Source of the DNA: Planococcus citri
Taxonomy: Eukaryota > Arthropoda > Insecta > Hemiptera > Pseudococcidae
Assembly (NCBI RefSeq): GCF_950023065.1
Contig: NC_088679.1
Coordinates: 32,178,001-32,242,000, forward strand
Length of the DNA: 64,000 bases
Direction of reading: 5' to 3'
The position numbers and the translations under genes are program-made. Of this stretch, positions 1 through 11,804 are shown one piece after another. The notes under the pieces were generated by a model. The model did not search any database. It was given only the letters and a program-made list of their open reading frames with translations, and was not told the origin of the DNA. The stretch's first letter is position 1. Each line of letters opens with the position of its first letter.

Positions 1-560
1 AATTTTCATAGGCTGGGTCTTTACGAGTTGGCGCGGGTTACTCTTCTTTAATGGTGTCGTTATTTTGTTTACGAAGTTCCAAATTTTTTCATCGAGGTTT
101 TCGGTTTACGAATTCGGCGAGTTTTTCCTCCGTCGTTTGCTCGATTTTATGCGGAGAATTTTTATGTTATGGATGATATTGAATGAGTGTTGTGGTGGAA
201 GGATAAAAAATAGATTTAGAATTTTTTTGTTTTGGATAATTTTTGGCTTTGGTTATCTGGAATTTTTTCATTGTGCAAGGTGTTTCATCATTTGTGTGAC
301 ATATTTCAGTTGAATGTGAGAGATAATAACAAAATATTGCGGCTCTCGACTGCCTGTCCCCTCCTATCTCTTCTCTAGAATGAGATTTAAGTCTTAAAAT
401 TTCCAGAACTACAAAAAAAGAGGCATCAAAAAATAATTTTTATATTTTTTTGTTGTTTCTTCATCAAAAAAAAATTTCAGAATTTCTTCTTTAAACATTA
501 ATTTATTTGTAGGTCCTGAATTCGCAAGAATTCCGCATTTTTGGTACCCCAATGTGATTT
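1..560. other. AT-rich DNA, nothing recognised
   Basis: I see no gene, RNA or bounded repeat here. The 82-codon frame near the start is rich in Phe, Arg and Ile. It has no family motif and reads like translated T-rich non-coding DNA. Confidence 0.4.
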
Positions 561-1270
561 TTCAAGTGATTTTTTCTATAAAAATTTTTTCCAATTTTTG
601 AAGCTTGACAAAAAATTCAATTGCATTTTCTCACGAACTTTTCCATTAGAAAAAAAGTAAAATGAGAATAAAGTAAGAAACATTCATTTCTACATTTTCT
701 ACTGCTATTTTATCAACTTTTTTTTCATTTTAAAATATTTCGAGTTCATTTGATGAATTTTCTAATTATTTGAAGCAGTTTTATCTATGTTTTTGCCAAT
801 TTTTCATGATTGAATTTCGGGTAAAATTTGCGTCAGTTCGCTCTGTTTTGATGAAATTTTCAAATTTTTCTTTAATTTGAAATAATTTTTGATTCAATTT
901 TTTCGATTTTATGGCAATTTTATACGAAATGTATTCATAGTTAAAATTTTTCGAAGTATCTAGATTTCTGTCTACCACTATTTGTTTTTTTCCTGAATTT
1001 TATGCAATTTTCGCATCATTTTCCACTCAATTTTGCTGATATTTTTTGAATATTTTTCTTTTAATTATATCATGCCAATTTTTTTCGGTAGTTTTAATCT
1101 ACTTACATATTTCTTTCGTGGTCCATTTTGTGAATCTTATCAAATTCTCCCAATTTTTTTACATTTTTTTCAACACTTTTTTTGCAAACTTTTCTTGATT
1201 TGTGGCGCAATTTTCATTATATTTTTTGAATTTCCACTTCATTTTCAGTTCGTTTACAGTTTACCTCGTA
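560..1270. repeat. Degenerate T-rich low-complexity repeat block
   Basis: The strand is dominated by words such as CAATTTTT, TTTTATCAA, GCAATTTT and CATTTTC recurring every 25-40 bases without exact copies. The same vocabulary returns at 22970-23480 and, in reverse complement, at 42680-43190 and 43500-43800. This suggests one old, decayed tandem family rather than chance AT richness. The period and relationship are judged by eye only. Confidence 0.4.
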
Positions 1271-3510
1271 CCTAGACCTACATACTTATGTCGTGGAATT
1301 GATTTAAAAATGACTTCAATGTTGAATAATCATTAACCACGTGCTTCAATTCTTGAATACCTTGAACGAGTTTATTTTTGTTGGTATTGTTTGTTGTCAT
1401 TATTTTTTTTAGGAAAGAAATTCACGTTCTTGGCCTTGTTTTTATCACCAATTATCACCGAGGTATCATAATTATAGGTTCTTTTTTTTTCAACGGATAG
1501 GCTGAATTATTTTTGAACATCGCTCGAATGCCCTTAAAATACAGTATAAATATAATTTCGACAGATGATCTTTTTCTGAAACAAGCTTGAGATTTGTGAG
1601 AAAAAAAAATGACAACAGTATAACAAACCATAGAGTTTCGTCTGTTCGCTAATTATGTTTCCGGAACATAGTTGAAAATACTTGACTTAATTTAAATAAG
1701 CACCAGGCCACTTGACCTGACAGTCTAAAGGCGTATGACTCTTTATTACGGAACGCTAACAAGATGCTTGGTTATGGTTACATTATGGTTTCCTCTTTTT
1801 GTTCGTCGTTCGCGTCTTCTTCCATGTACGTATAATAGAGGATGGATATTATATTTTTGGATAGTCTGCGACACTATAGGCACTATTATGATAAGAATGG
1901 CGTCTAAAATCACTGGGTGACCGATTTAATGACATCGTTGAAATTCACACGATGTCTTTAATCGACTTCACGAGTAAGTAAGAACATATAAGAGCGAGAA
2001 CGTGGAAAAAAGTAAGAAGAACGACGACCTTAGCATTGTACCTCTTTGAATGAGGAACTCGACTCGTCGTACTTTTTTCGTAATCACGCAAACGCGCGTA
2101 ACGCCGAATCATCTCGCAAATATGCCACGATCAATATTTTTAATCGACCAGAATTCGTACGTCGAACCGGTTCCGAAATGCGCCAACCATGATGATTCAT
2201 TTTATACACTCGTATGTGTGTGACTTTCATTATCAAATAATCACGTTTTTCGGGTCTATTGGGTCTTTCATCTCGTACGAGATGTTGTATTATGTGCGAT
2301 TTTTATTTACGCAGGTTTCCCTCCTCCTCCTCTTCTCACACTCCGCTGATTGTATGTTTTTGTTCCGGTTCCACGATATTCGAGCCAGAAAATTACTCTA
2401 TTTATAAAAGATACCCGAATGCACACGATGCATCACTGCCATTGCCACTACGGCGATCGAAGCGAGAGAAAAAATTTCTATGGATGTGGTTTTATGTAGT
2501 GGGGGGCAAAGGGGAATGAGACAGTTAAAGGACGATCATCGCGATGGTCAGTGTAGCAATGATGCGATGCACATAAAAAATCAACTATCTAGACGAGGCG
2601 TCGTCTAAAATAAATAAAAATACTCGTTACGAGACGGTTACGTTTGCCAAAATTTGACCACATCGTCGAGTACGAAGTCAATGTTTTGTGAAAAAAATCG
2701 CGATAGACGTTATTTATTTTACCACTTTCAATTTATGTGACTAAATACTTGCTCGAGTATAGTACAATATACGAGTATAATTATTCAGAGATGGAAATAT
2801 GTATTATGCGTTAAAATTATTACGATTGTTTGAATTTAATGACTGCGACACTCTTCTCCCCCCCCCAAAAATTTTAAGAAATTATGCGTCGTCGACGGTA
2901 AGCATTTTTGATGTTTTTTGTGTTTGTAGAGTTTGTCACGAGTGACCTAAAAATATTTTTCGATTGATCATTTTTGGCAGTGTTGACAACTGAAAATCGC
3001 GGAATAATTTCTACTTCATAAGAGTTTACAAAATTTAAATGATGACTTCATTCATATTTACGATTCGAAGGTTTTGTGACGACTGCTGCGGTGGAGGAGA
3101 AGGAGGCAGAGTGCTTTCAAAATTTGATCAGTGTTTTAGTCATTTTTGCACTGTCTGTATCATCGCGGTTATTGTTTGACTTTTAAACAAGAAATTACAT
3201 CAAAAGCGAACCTAAGAAAATAATTTTTACCCCACAGAGACCCAGTTAGGAGTGTTTAAGTTCCTCGAATTACTTGAAATCTGCGGAAATTTTCCCAATT
3301 AAGGAATTTTTTTGACTGAAGAATGAAAACGAATGATTTGCAGGTATTTGAGGCTTGCGAGTCCTCCCTCAACCTCTCACAAAAAAATGAAAAGGAATAA
3401 TTAGAATATTAATAATTATTTGTAATATCTCGATAAAAATTGAAAGTAGATGAATTATTTTTTCATTTTTGTTGATTGCCTTTTCAGCGTTCCGGTTATC
3501 AAGCCCTGCT
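1270..3510. other. Island of apparently unique non-coding DNA
   Basis: Compared with its neighbours this stretch has more CpG (ACGAACGCG, CGTCGTCTAA, CGATCGAAGCGAG) and no recognisable repeat. Reading frames here reach 86 codons and show no family signature. Overlapping frames at 2189-2519 are both low-complexity Ser/Phe/Arg, as expected from non-coding DNA. It could be regulatory or hold untranslated exon; I cannot tell which. Confidence 0.35.
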
Positions 3511-3519
3511 TTTGGCTAA

Positions 3520-4460
3520 AATGTCGAAATCTCGCTTTCTATCAAAAGTAGCAAAAAGTAGTGTTTCTTGTCAAAAATTGCTAAAAATTGTTGTTATTTG
3601 ACTAGTTTGCAAAAAAATTCAAAATGCCTCACTTTTTTTCCAACAATTGCTCAAAAGTCTCGCTTTGTTGCCAAAAGTTGTCAAGTCTTGCTTTTTTTCT
3701 AAAATTGTCAAAAGGTGCGTTCTTTTTACCGTCAACTGTTGGATAATTTTTCAACTAGTTTATGTTTAAAAAATTGAGTTGAAACAGCGACGACGTCACA
3801 ATTATTAAATTTGACTTGGTTTCCAACAAAACTCCTTTCCAAAAAGAACAAAAAACACTAAACTGTTGACTTTCACTAGAGTGCTGAACAAAAATCACGA
3901 GGTAATACATCAGATAAACATAAACAAACTCCTCAACTGATTCAACTAAACTTTCTAAACTGCTCTGGAGCAGTTTACAAAGTTGAGTTAAACTGTTAAA
4001 ATTTTACGTAAAAAGAACGCACTCAACAGAAATCTGTTGAAATCCGTGACGTCATCGTTGTCAACAACTTTTTCAACTGAGTAAAAAGAACGACCAAAAC
4101 TCAACTTTTCTCAACTTTTCTCAACAGTTGAATAAGTTGAGGTAAAAAGAACGCACCTAAAGTTTCGTTTTTTGTCAATACTTTCCAAACAAATGATTTT
4201 TTTACTAAAAAGTTGCAAAAAAAGTCTCACTTTTTCGACGAAAAATGCAAAAAAGTAGGCATCTCTCAGTAATTTTCAAAAAGTCTTGCTTTTTTTCAAA
4301 AATTGATAAAAATGCTTACTTTTTACCAAATTAATAAAAAGTTTCGTTTTGCACCTTAAAACACCATATAAATGATCAAAAAGTCTCATTATTTTGCTAA
4401 AAATTGTTGAGAAGTTTCATTTTCGCGCCAAAAATTACGAAACATGAACAGTTATCAAGT
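3520..4460. repeat. Degenerate tandem block, AAAAGTCTCGCTTTTTT type
   Basis: A unit of roughly 30 bases, of the form AAAAGTCTYGCTTTTTT followed by CAAAAATTG, recurs many times with heavy divergence (for example near 3525, 3655, 3680, 4225, 4285, 4375). The array is interrupted by the inverted-repeat element at 3713-4158. Reverse-complement relatives occur at 62800-63200, and weaker ones near 56700 and 57130. Confidence 0.5.
3713..4158. mobile_element. MITE with AGGTGCGTTCTTTTTACC ends
   Basis: The left end reads AGGTGCGTTCTTTTTACC and the right end is its exact reverse complement, followed inward on both sides by CAACTGTT/AACAGTTG and repeated TCAACTTTT words. AAA lies directly outside both ends, compatible with a 3-bp target duplication, though weak in AT-rich DNA. 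It sits inside the degenerate tandem block, so it is younger than that block. There is no transposase frame, so it is non-autonomous. Two GACGTCA cores (GACGTCAC near 3792 and TGACGTCA near 4047) lie inside in opposite orientation. Confidence 0.8.
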
Positions 4461-4860
4461 TTTTCTAATTTTGAGCTCCCATTGGGGAGGGGGGGATTTT
4501 TGATGTCCTCGAGTCATTTGACAGTGTTTTTTGCTATAGACTACAAGTACATCAAATTCAAAAATAAAGATTGAAAAACGACTCACCTTAGTTTTCTACT
4601 TTCATGACCCCCCCCCCCCCACCCCACCCATGAGATTTTATTTCCATTTCGTTTTTAATTCATGTCGTGTTTTTTATGCCTCTGCAATGCCCCCCACCCC
4701 CCATGAGATATTCTATTTATTTTTTTCGCATCAAAATATACCGTTTTTGATCTCAAACCTCAAAGCAGATCTTCGATTGAAAAAGCTTTTCCCTTTAAGT
4801 ACAGGTACTTACGTAACTTGACGCATTTTTGAATCGATCTCGCTCATAAAACTGGATCAT
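4460..4860. repeat. Homopolymer G/C runs in AT-rich DNA
   Basis: A run of seven G near 4489, a long C run with CCCACCCCACCC at about 4607-4629, and a further CCCCCCACCCCCC run near 4689 stand out. Long C or G tracts recur across the window (2862, 13686, 21280, 34210, 43405, 48129). No gene is visible. Confidence 0.6.
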
Positions 4861-5990
4861 ATCCCAAGACAAGCGTATAAGTACATATAGAAGAGCACCG
4901 AGCTCATTACGCCGATAATTAATTATTAAAATTCGATTTTCAACGTACCCATGTTACACGTTCAATTCAGTTAAGTATGCAAAATGTACATACTCGTACG
5001 TAAGAGCATGTGAAACGACGACGAATATACGTAGAGGAGAGAAGAACGAAACCGACGTCGGCATCGTCGTCATCTTTGGAGGCAATTCGGGCGCCACTTT
5101 CAGTAATTGAATTTAATTACGCGGCCTCGTCTACTTTGAATGCAACGATCTACGTACGGTACAGCTATTAAATCTCGATTTAAACATATCAAAAGTTCCT
5201 TCTCTTTCTCCGCAATCCGCGAACACGACCAAAACAAAGCCCGCCACCTCACCCAGTCGTTTATCGAACGTAAATTTCGACGCTATAAGCTCGCTAGCTT
5301 TAAACCTACTACAATAACACGCGTAATTGAGCTACATATCTTTCGGGCGCGAAGGCAAAATCGAACAGCCTTCCTTAATGGCATACCCCTGAAAAACTAA
5401 CCAGGGAAATGGGTAACATCCCCGAAGGGCCAATTCGCCAACATGCCTTTGTAGAAAGCGACCGCAAAGTGGCTACTAGTGTTAAAAACTCGGAATTACC
5501 GATAAATCTCGGCGAGAGATTTTCGCGATGTGGGACGCGGCGGAGGTGGCGTTAAAATTAAATAAACCGCTACGGGTGGTCGTATAAATTGTGTCCTGTA
5601 AATGGCCCCGTACACGATCGAGGAGTTGAGAAGTAAGTACGGCAACTGGCAAGAAAAAGGAGAACGTCGAACGTGTCACCGCACCACGTCGAATTATCGA
5701 TACGTGCTCAATCTTTTTGAACGAGTTGTAAAAACTTTTTAAAAACTCGGACAAATATATACGCCACTGAAGCATTAACCAATTTACACTTCGCAGTTCG
5801 CCAACGCCAACGTGTAGGACTAAAGTGCGGATTACGTAATGTTCCGAAACGAATGGCCCAATACGGAATTGGTCGTCAGAAATTTGTTGAAAAATGTCCG
5901 GATTATGGAGCTACTGACTCGATGAGGAGATCGGAAGCGATGTTGATGTTGCCCACGGCTACGAAGTGGATTTTCTTCGTGTGAGGGAGC
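4860..5990. other. Island of apparently unique non-coding DNA
   Basis: The base composition changes sharply from the block before it, with ACGTACG, CGTCGTC and CGACG words. An ATG-initiated frame at 5140-5400 (86 codons, Arg/Lys/Phe-rich) and a minus-strand frame at 5482-5775 (97 codons) exist. Neither has a signal peptide, a recognisable domain or good splice context. I do not call them genes. Confidence 0.35.
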
Positions 5991-6060
5991 TGAGAAACTG
6001 AATTTATAGATTTTGATCAATTTTATGACGATTTTTTAAAATGTAGAAAATTTTAAAATT

Positions 6061-6155
6061 TTTCGAAGGTTTAAAAATAGCTTGAAACCATTATCAATCT
6101 ATTCAGGAGATCAAAAATGAGGTATGAACCAAATTTCAACTTTCTTCGTCAATTT
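6061..6155 (+). repeat. Fragment of the GAAACCATNNCCAAT dispersed repeat
   Basis: This stretch runs CTTGAAACCATTATCAATC, then a purine-rich GAGATCAAAAATGAGGTA, then AACCAAATTTCAACTTT. It matches, with divergence, internal parts of the larger inverted-repeat element at 43970-44918 (two places) and the relic at 48720-49190. It is therefore a broken copy of a dispersed family. Confidence 0.6.
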
Positions 6156-6159
6156 CAAC

Positions 6160-6480
6160 AATTTTTAAAAATTTAATTTCATGGAAAACGGGTCTAATTT
6201 GAGTATCCACAAATTCTTGAAAAATCGACTAATGAATTTAGGCTTCTGAAATTTGACCTGGTATCTAGTGTATTTTTGAGTGTTTTTACGACTTTTCTTT
6301 GTGTGGTCTGAACATTTTCCCTGTTGAAACACCTTCTTTATAAGCAATTTCAAAATAGTCGAATTTCATCAAAAAATTGAAAATTTGGGAATTTTTTGCG
6401 GAAAAATTCAGCTGAAAATCGCCACAACTAATGCCCTACAAACTGTGGCTGATATTTTTCCACATAAACCGGACACTTAC
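6160..6480. other. AT-rich spacer, nothing recognised
   Basis: There are only A/T-rich words (AAAATTTTT and similar) and a 62-codon minus frame with no family signature. Confidence 0.3.
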
Positions 6481-7480
6481 CTAAGAAGTGATAAGAATAC
6501 GTTAACGTTAGGTTTTTTTATGACAACTGTGTAACAAATTACCTACCAAACAAGGTGCTGGTTTCTTTTTTATCATACCATATTTCCGATCAAAGTTTCC
6601 CTCTCGGACGCAAAATTGTCTCTTTCTATCTCCCTTCCTTCCTGCTTCCCGCACAGATCCGGCATTTTTCCAAAAAAAAGCAAAACTACACGAAAGAGAA
6701 CCATTTAGCAAAAGTTCGACTCGCCCAGTTGCATTGTATAATTCGATTATGTAGCGGAAAGCTCGGTTCGACAATTTCGAGGGTACGTACGCGTTGTATG
6801 TGCCTTGCACTGCGCTGCGTACTCGTAGTCGTGTATATGCGACCGGCAAACATAATAAATATTTCTTTCGGACTCGCAATCATTGCCATTTTGCTCCCTA
6901 CGCTGTCATTCACTTGTATTGCTTTCTGCGCTACTTTAATGACGTAATAAAAAGAAACGAGCCCGCTACCGTCGGCTAAAGTTTTTCTTTTGCGGACTTC
7001 TTGCTCGGTTGCCCTTTCTTAATAAAAGCCCACTGAATTTAACCCTGATTAAGTAAAGGCTCTTACAAGTGTAATACAACCTTATCAAATGGCTTTCTCT
7101 GCCAGATTTACCAACCTCTGATTAAATTTAATTCGTTGTTTTTTCTCGTCTACCTCTACATTTGCCAGTGCGGTAACCTCCGACCGGGTTTGTTTTCTAT
7201 TTACCTAGCGACTAATTGCTTTAAATGCAGCAATCGCCGCCGTGCACCTAATGGAAGGCTATACCTTTGTCATTTGCTTGCCGATGCTGGAATAAGGGTG
7301 CGAGCCCGAGTCTATTGCGTCTGCTGTAAAACGTAACAATAAAAGTCAGCCGAACGATTATAGTACAAGGTATCCATGAATATGTTTTGAAACAAGAGCG
7401 ACGCCGACATCGATCGCCGCCTTCGGGGTTTAAAATGTAGATAAGAAAATTGCATCTTTTATTAAACGGTTTACTGCAGC
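6480..7480. other. Island with overlapping open frames on both strands
   Basis: Several frames of 60-130 codons overlap on both strands between 6508 and 7336, including a 130-codon plus frame and a 123-codon minus frame. Openness on both strands at once argues against a single coding exon and instead reflects the low TAA/TAG content of this more GC-rich patch. Words such as TGACGTAATAAAA, CTGATTAAGTAAAG and AATTTAATTCG could be regulatory. None of the proteins resembles a family I know. Confidence 0.3.
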
Positions 7481-9000
7481 GAATCCCCTCGGTTTTTTTG
7501 CGACGAAATTTTTAACAAGTTTGAAGTCAAGTTGTAAGAGAATGTTCGAATCAAAAGTTTCAGGATACTGAGATCAAATCTTTGAGTGGCTGAGTTATCT
7601 CAAATCTTGACTGCGAAAAAAGGTGATAGATGGAAATATTACATAGCTGGAGAACATTTTCAAACGATAATAATAGTCATCAGAGTGCGACGGGATTGGA
7701 AGCTAGTAGGGGATGAAAATTTTCGTTGCATAATTATGCTCCGAAAAAACGTATTTTGAAAAAGTTGACCATGTTTTCTTATTTCTACGGATTGTGATGA
7801 AATAAATTGAATTCCCATCTCTTGCATTATGGATATTACATGGCTATTACATAAGAAGATGGAAAGAAAAATGAAAAAAATATTCCATGAAAATTTCAGT
7901 TCCAAGTCTGGGAAAAAATTGAAGAATTTGGAAACAAAACTTGGAAGCACATGGCTCGTAGTCGATTTTATTTTTCTCCCAAAAAACTAACTTTAGTAAC
8001 CGAAAAAGTCCAAAAAAGTAGCCAAAGCAATTTTCAGCAAAAACGTGAGATTTTTTGGTAGGTACATATTTTCAATTTTTTTTTTAGTAGCTACAACACA
8101 AAAACGAAATCGTTTAGCAATTCAATACATATAAAAATTGAAACTTTCGAATTTTTTTCAAAAAAACGACAATTTTTAATGAAGAAAATACTTTTTTTTT
8201 GGTTCAGGTTATCTATTGTTTGATGACCTCAATTACGTATGAATGTAAAGTTGTTCAATTTCAACAAAATTATCACATTCTGAAGAAAAGAACAATTATT
8301 TTAAGAACTTCTGAACTTGTCAAAAATTGACCTCGAGCTTTTTTAATGGATTAAACACGGCGATACGGTAGTACCAAACACATCGAAAGACCAATTCAAA
8401 CCAAAAACAATTGCAAAAAATAAAGGTTCCAAAAATTTTGAATTTTGACCTCTCTTCGAGAAAGTTGAACATTGACCTCATAATCTGACATTTTTGAAAG
8501 TTTTTCAACGTCTGGCTATGACTTTTTTGCTCGGTTCCATCGCATTTCGAAGGAAAAAAATGAAAAAAGGACCCGAAAACAGCAGAAGCTCCATAAAAGT
8601 ACATTTCATTAATTTGAAATTTATAGAAAAATGTTTAATTGTTGCTAGAAGATTGAAAAATGAAGTGAGTAATTTTACTTTCTGAATCAAAATAAACCTA
8701 GTAAGTATTAGACTGTCCCATGTGAAGTTTCTGACTACAGGCTGGTAATATCTTGATAAAAAATAGCCAAGCTTTTGCTACATATTCCATGTTTTGAACT
8801 TTTTTCCCTTCTTGTCCCTCCCTTTCCCCTTTCACGATTTCTCGTTTTCGTGATATGAGTTGAGAGAAAATATTGGTCAAATTTCCAGGAATATGGATTT
8901 CGTTACTTTGAAAGATGATTTTGAAAATTGCTGGCGTCTTTGTTGTTAATTATGTCAGCATATTTTCGTGGATATTTTCCAACTGTCGACTGTTCGCGAC
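7480..9000. other. AT-rich DNA, nothing recognised
   Basis: The stretch is AT-rich with scattered poly-A and poly-T. The stretch near 7980-8040 (CTAACTTTAGTAACC, AGTAGCC) resembles the reverse complement of 14140-14220, suggesting a weak dispersed repeat. Small frames show no signature. Confidence 0.35.
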
Positions 9001-10680
9001 GACTGCTTTTTATCACGTTTAATGGAACCAGACGTAAGTAGTACATAAGGAAAAAAACCTCGCCTTATTTATTGGTTCTGTGTATAATATGTACTCCGAT
9101 ATTTTCTTCTTTGAAATAAGCTAGCTCTAGAATATTAGAAATAAGATGTAGATATTTAATTGAACATTTTCACGTTATTAATTTTGCGATATGTATTTTT
9201 TCAGGTTGGTATTCTATTTTCTTTCGAAATGACGACAAGTTGTACTAGTCATTGGCAATTGTATCTGGAGTGGAATGATGACGATAATGTTTGAAAATTC
9301 GTATACTACAACGAAAAAGAACTGGTAATACAAAATTCGTTTTATTTAGAAATCGGTGGTGTATTATTATTATGTACGTTAAAATGCGACAAATGAAATT
9401 CAGAATTCAGAAATTCGCCAGATGTTACCCTCGCTCGTCCGCAAAACAACGCAACGGCTGTGTTATTTACGATAAACTTTTGTTTTTACACGAGTGTTTT
9501 TTGTTTTTCCTTTTCCATCGAGTATAAATATTATAGACGAATCTGTTTGGGAGGTTTCAATTGTGCACGTGAGTCGTAGGGTATGAGGTTCAAAAAGACG
9601 CGTGAAAAATTGAAATATATTTTTTCATCGGTATCGATGAAGCGTTGAAATATTTTTAACCTAGTTGGCTTTGCACAAAGGTTGGCGAATGGCGATTTTC
9701 AACGATACGCGTTAAATTTAGTCCAACGAACGTAGGAGAGACGATGCTGCGTGGTTTATTCACGGGTGCGATTAGCCGACATTATTCTAGGACACATTTG
9801 ACATCATGTGAATGAAATTTGGTACCTGTCCAACGATGAAGCAGTGTACAGAGATGGCGTTCAGTTTGGGTTTTAGTGATAGTATGTATGAGTATGATTA
9901 TATGTGCGGTATATGCATATGGATAGAATAGGGTAGGGTACATTTCTCTGTATGTATATCGAAATCTATACGAGTTGAGAATTTATTTGATAGAGCGAGA
10001 GAAAAAATACACCAACATCGTATAGCTGAACCAGAGGCAAAAACAACGAGCACAGGACGAGATTACGATAGAAATCGTTTCGCAGGTCAATGTTTCGTGG
10101 TTTCGGGTCAACTACTTCGAACAGCTACAAAAAGGTGGCGGCGACGAAGGGAATAATTTTTTATGCAAATATAATAACGTCATTTTACCCATCTCTTCTC
10201 CTTTCATCCGCATCGTGCGACAAGTATCCCGAAACAGCGCCAATTTGCCGCGAATCGTTTTGTTTGAGAAGAACGTACGAGTACGAGTATTATCGATACA
10301 CGCCTGCTTTGCACACAAAATCATCGCGTAGTCGTAAAAGGTGAAGTATTTTTGCTCGTGTGCTGAGCCAATGCAACCAGTCTGGTTAAGTTTAAATATC
10401 GTATTTCCTTTCGTTTAGGTTATACTCGATGACCGAATAATAGTGTTTTTCTGATCAGAAACCAAATGCGGAGATGATCTCCGCTCTCCGGAGTAGGATG
10501 TGCGATTCGAAACGGATATGGAAATTTTGCTAGTTCGATTACGTACGAGTATGTAGATGTACCGAAATGTTTCGCGATGAGGTGTTGAAGTGAAAAGTTT
10601 TGAGAGTTGAAAGTACATATTATCGAAAGGATTTCTATCGTGCGAAATTTAGCGCGAGATGTGATACATACTATGGAAGG
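9000..10680. other. Island of apparently unique non-coding DNA
   Basis: CpG and TACGAGTACGAGTA words are frequent, and there is no bounded repeat. Small frames at 10090-10344 (plus) and 10112-10324 (minus) overlap and share no family signature, so I regard both as chance. It may be regulatory. Confidence 0.3.
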
Positions 10681-11360
10681 GCCCTGGACGGGGTGAATCT
10701 GGCACTTGAGCCATTATTTTTGGTAGATTCTACTTATTTTTTTTTCAAATCTGTTTTTCGATTTTGATGCTTTACGTCGGTGAAATTTTCATGAATAAAT
10801 TTCAATTGAAATGCATAATTCGATTTTATTCCCTCCCTCTCTACCTTTCATGGAGAAAATTGTAAATGATGATTGTAAGATACTAAAACATTTTTGGAGC
10901 CAAAAATTAATATCAATCTCATTCGATCAAAAATTAAAAATTGCCTTTAAAACACTAGAATTTTTGTTGGCCTTGTAGATATTGAATTGAATTCATTTCT
11001 TTCGCATCTGTAGTGACAAGTTATGCGAAATATTTTTGGCAAATGTCTTCCATCTTATTCGTGAATGACCTTTATGAAATTACTAAAAATATGTCGGATT
11101 TTGAAAATTTCCGTATTGCAGGTGACAGTTCATGAGCCAGAGTTGTAGTGAGAAGAGAGAGTAATAACAGAGAGGTAAGAGAGATGAATGTTGTTAAAGT
11201 TGACGAAATGTTTTTTTTTCCTTCGAAAGTTGGATGGATAAGATATCTCGAGAGTTGCGTTCAATCACCAAAATGACGTTTTAAGAAGCCAGATTTTACT
11301 CAAGTTCATTAACCCATCAATATCATTCAAAATTCTAAAAACTCATAGTAAGAAACCTTT
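10680..11360. other. AT-rich DNA, nothing recognised
   Basis: There is no gene or bounded repeat. A short purine-rich GAGAGAGTAATAACAGAGAGG stretch near 11150 is the only local feature. Confidence 0.3.
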
Positions 11361-11361
11361 T

Positions 11362-11611
11362 GAGGTGTCCGCCTACAAATTTAAAGGGAATCGTGATTTT
11401 TGGAAAGAGCACGCGGTTAGATTGATTTTTCGGTTTTTGACGAGGTATTGAGAATTCAAAATTGGCCACTTTCGACGATTTTAGTGCTAATGCTTGAAAA
11501 AATGTATGCTTATTCAGTAAGAAAAGATGAAAAATGTCAAGGTTATAGAAGTTTCAAACCATGGTGTTTCCAAAGAATTTCGGTTCCCTTCGAATTGGAG
11601 GGGGACACCTC
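11362..11611. mobile_element. Short MITE with GAGGTGTCC ends
   Basis: The left end GAGGTGTCCGCCTACAAA continues into AAAGGGAATCG. The right end, read in reverse complement, is GAGGTGTCCCCCTCCAAT followed by GAAGGGAACCG, so the arms pair over about 30 bases with a few mismatches. The element is about 250 bp and has no transposase. It lies directly against the next repeat (start 11615), part of the local habit of end-to-end insertion. I see no clear target duplication. Confidence 0.75.
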
Positions 11612-11804
11612 GCAGTGTTCCAAATGGTCATAAAGGTCATGAAAAGTCATGAATTTTGCTCGAAACACACTTATCATTTTTTTAAAAGCTCATAAAATAA
11701 AAAATAAAATGAAAAATTTGTTCAAAAAATCAGAAAAATTAGAAAACTGAAATGCCTAATTTTTGATCCTGTAAAAAATGACAGCCCTGTTCGACAAGTA
11801 AATT

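Noticed and set aside
6508..6947. Frames of 123 and 130 codons on opposite strands as genes
   Set aside because: Mutual overlap and lack of any domain point to a stop-poor GC patch, not coding sequence.
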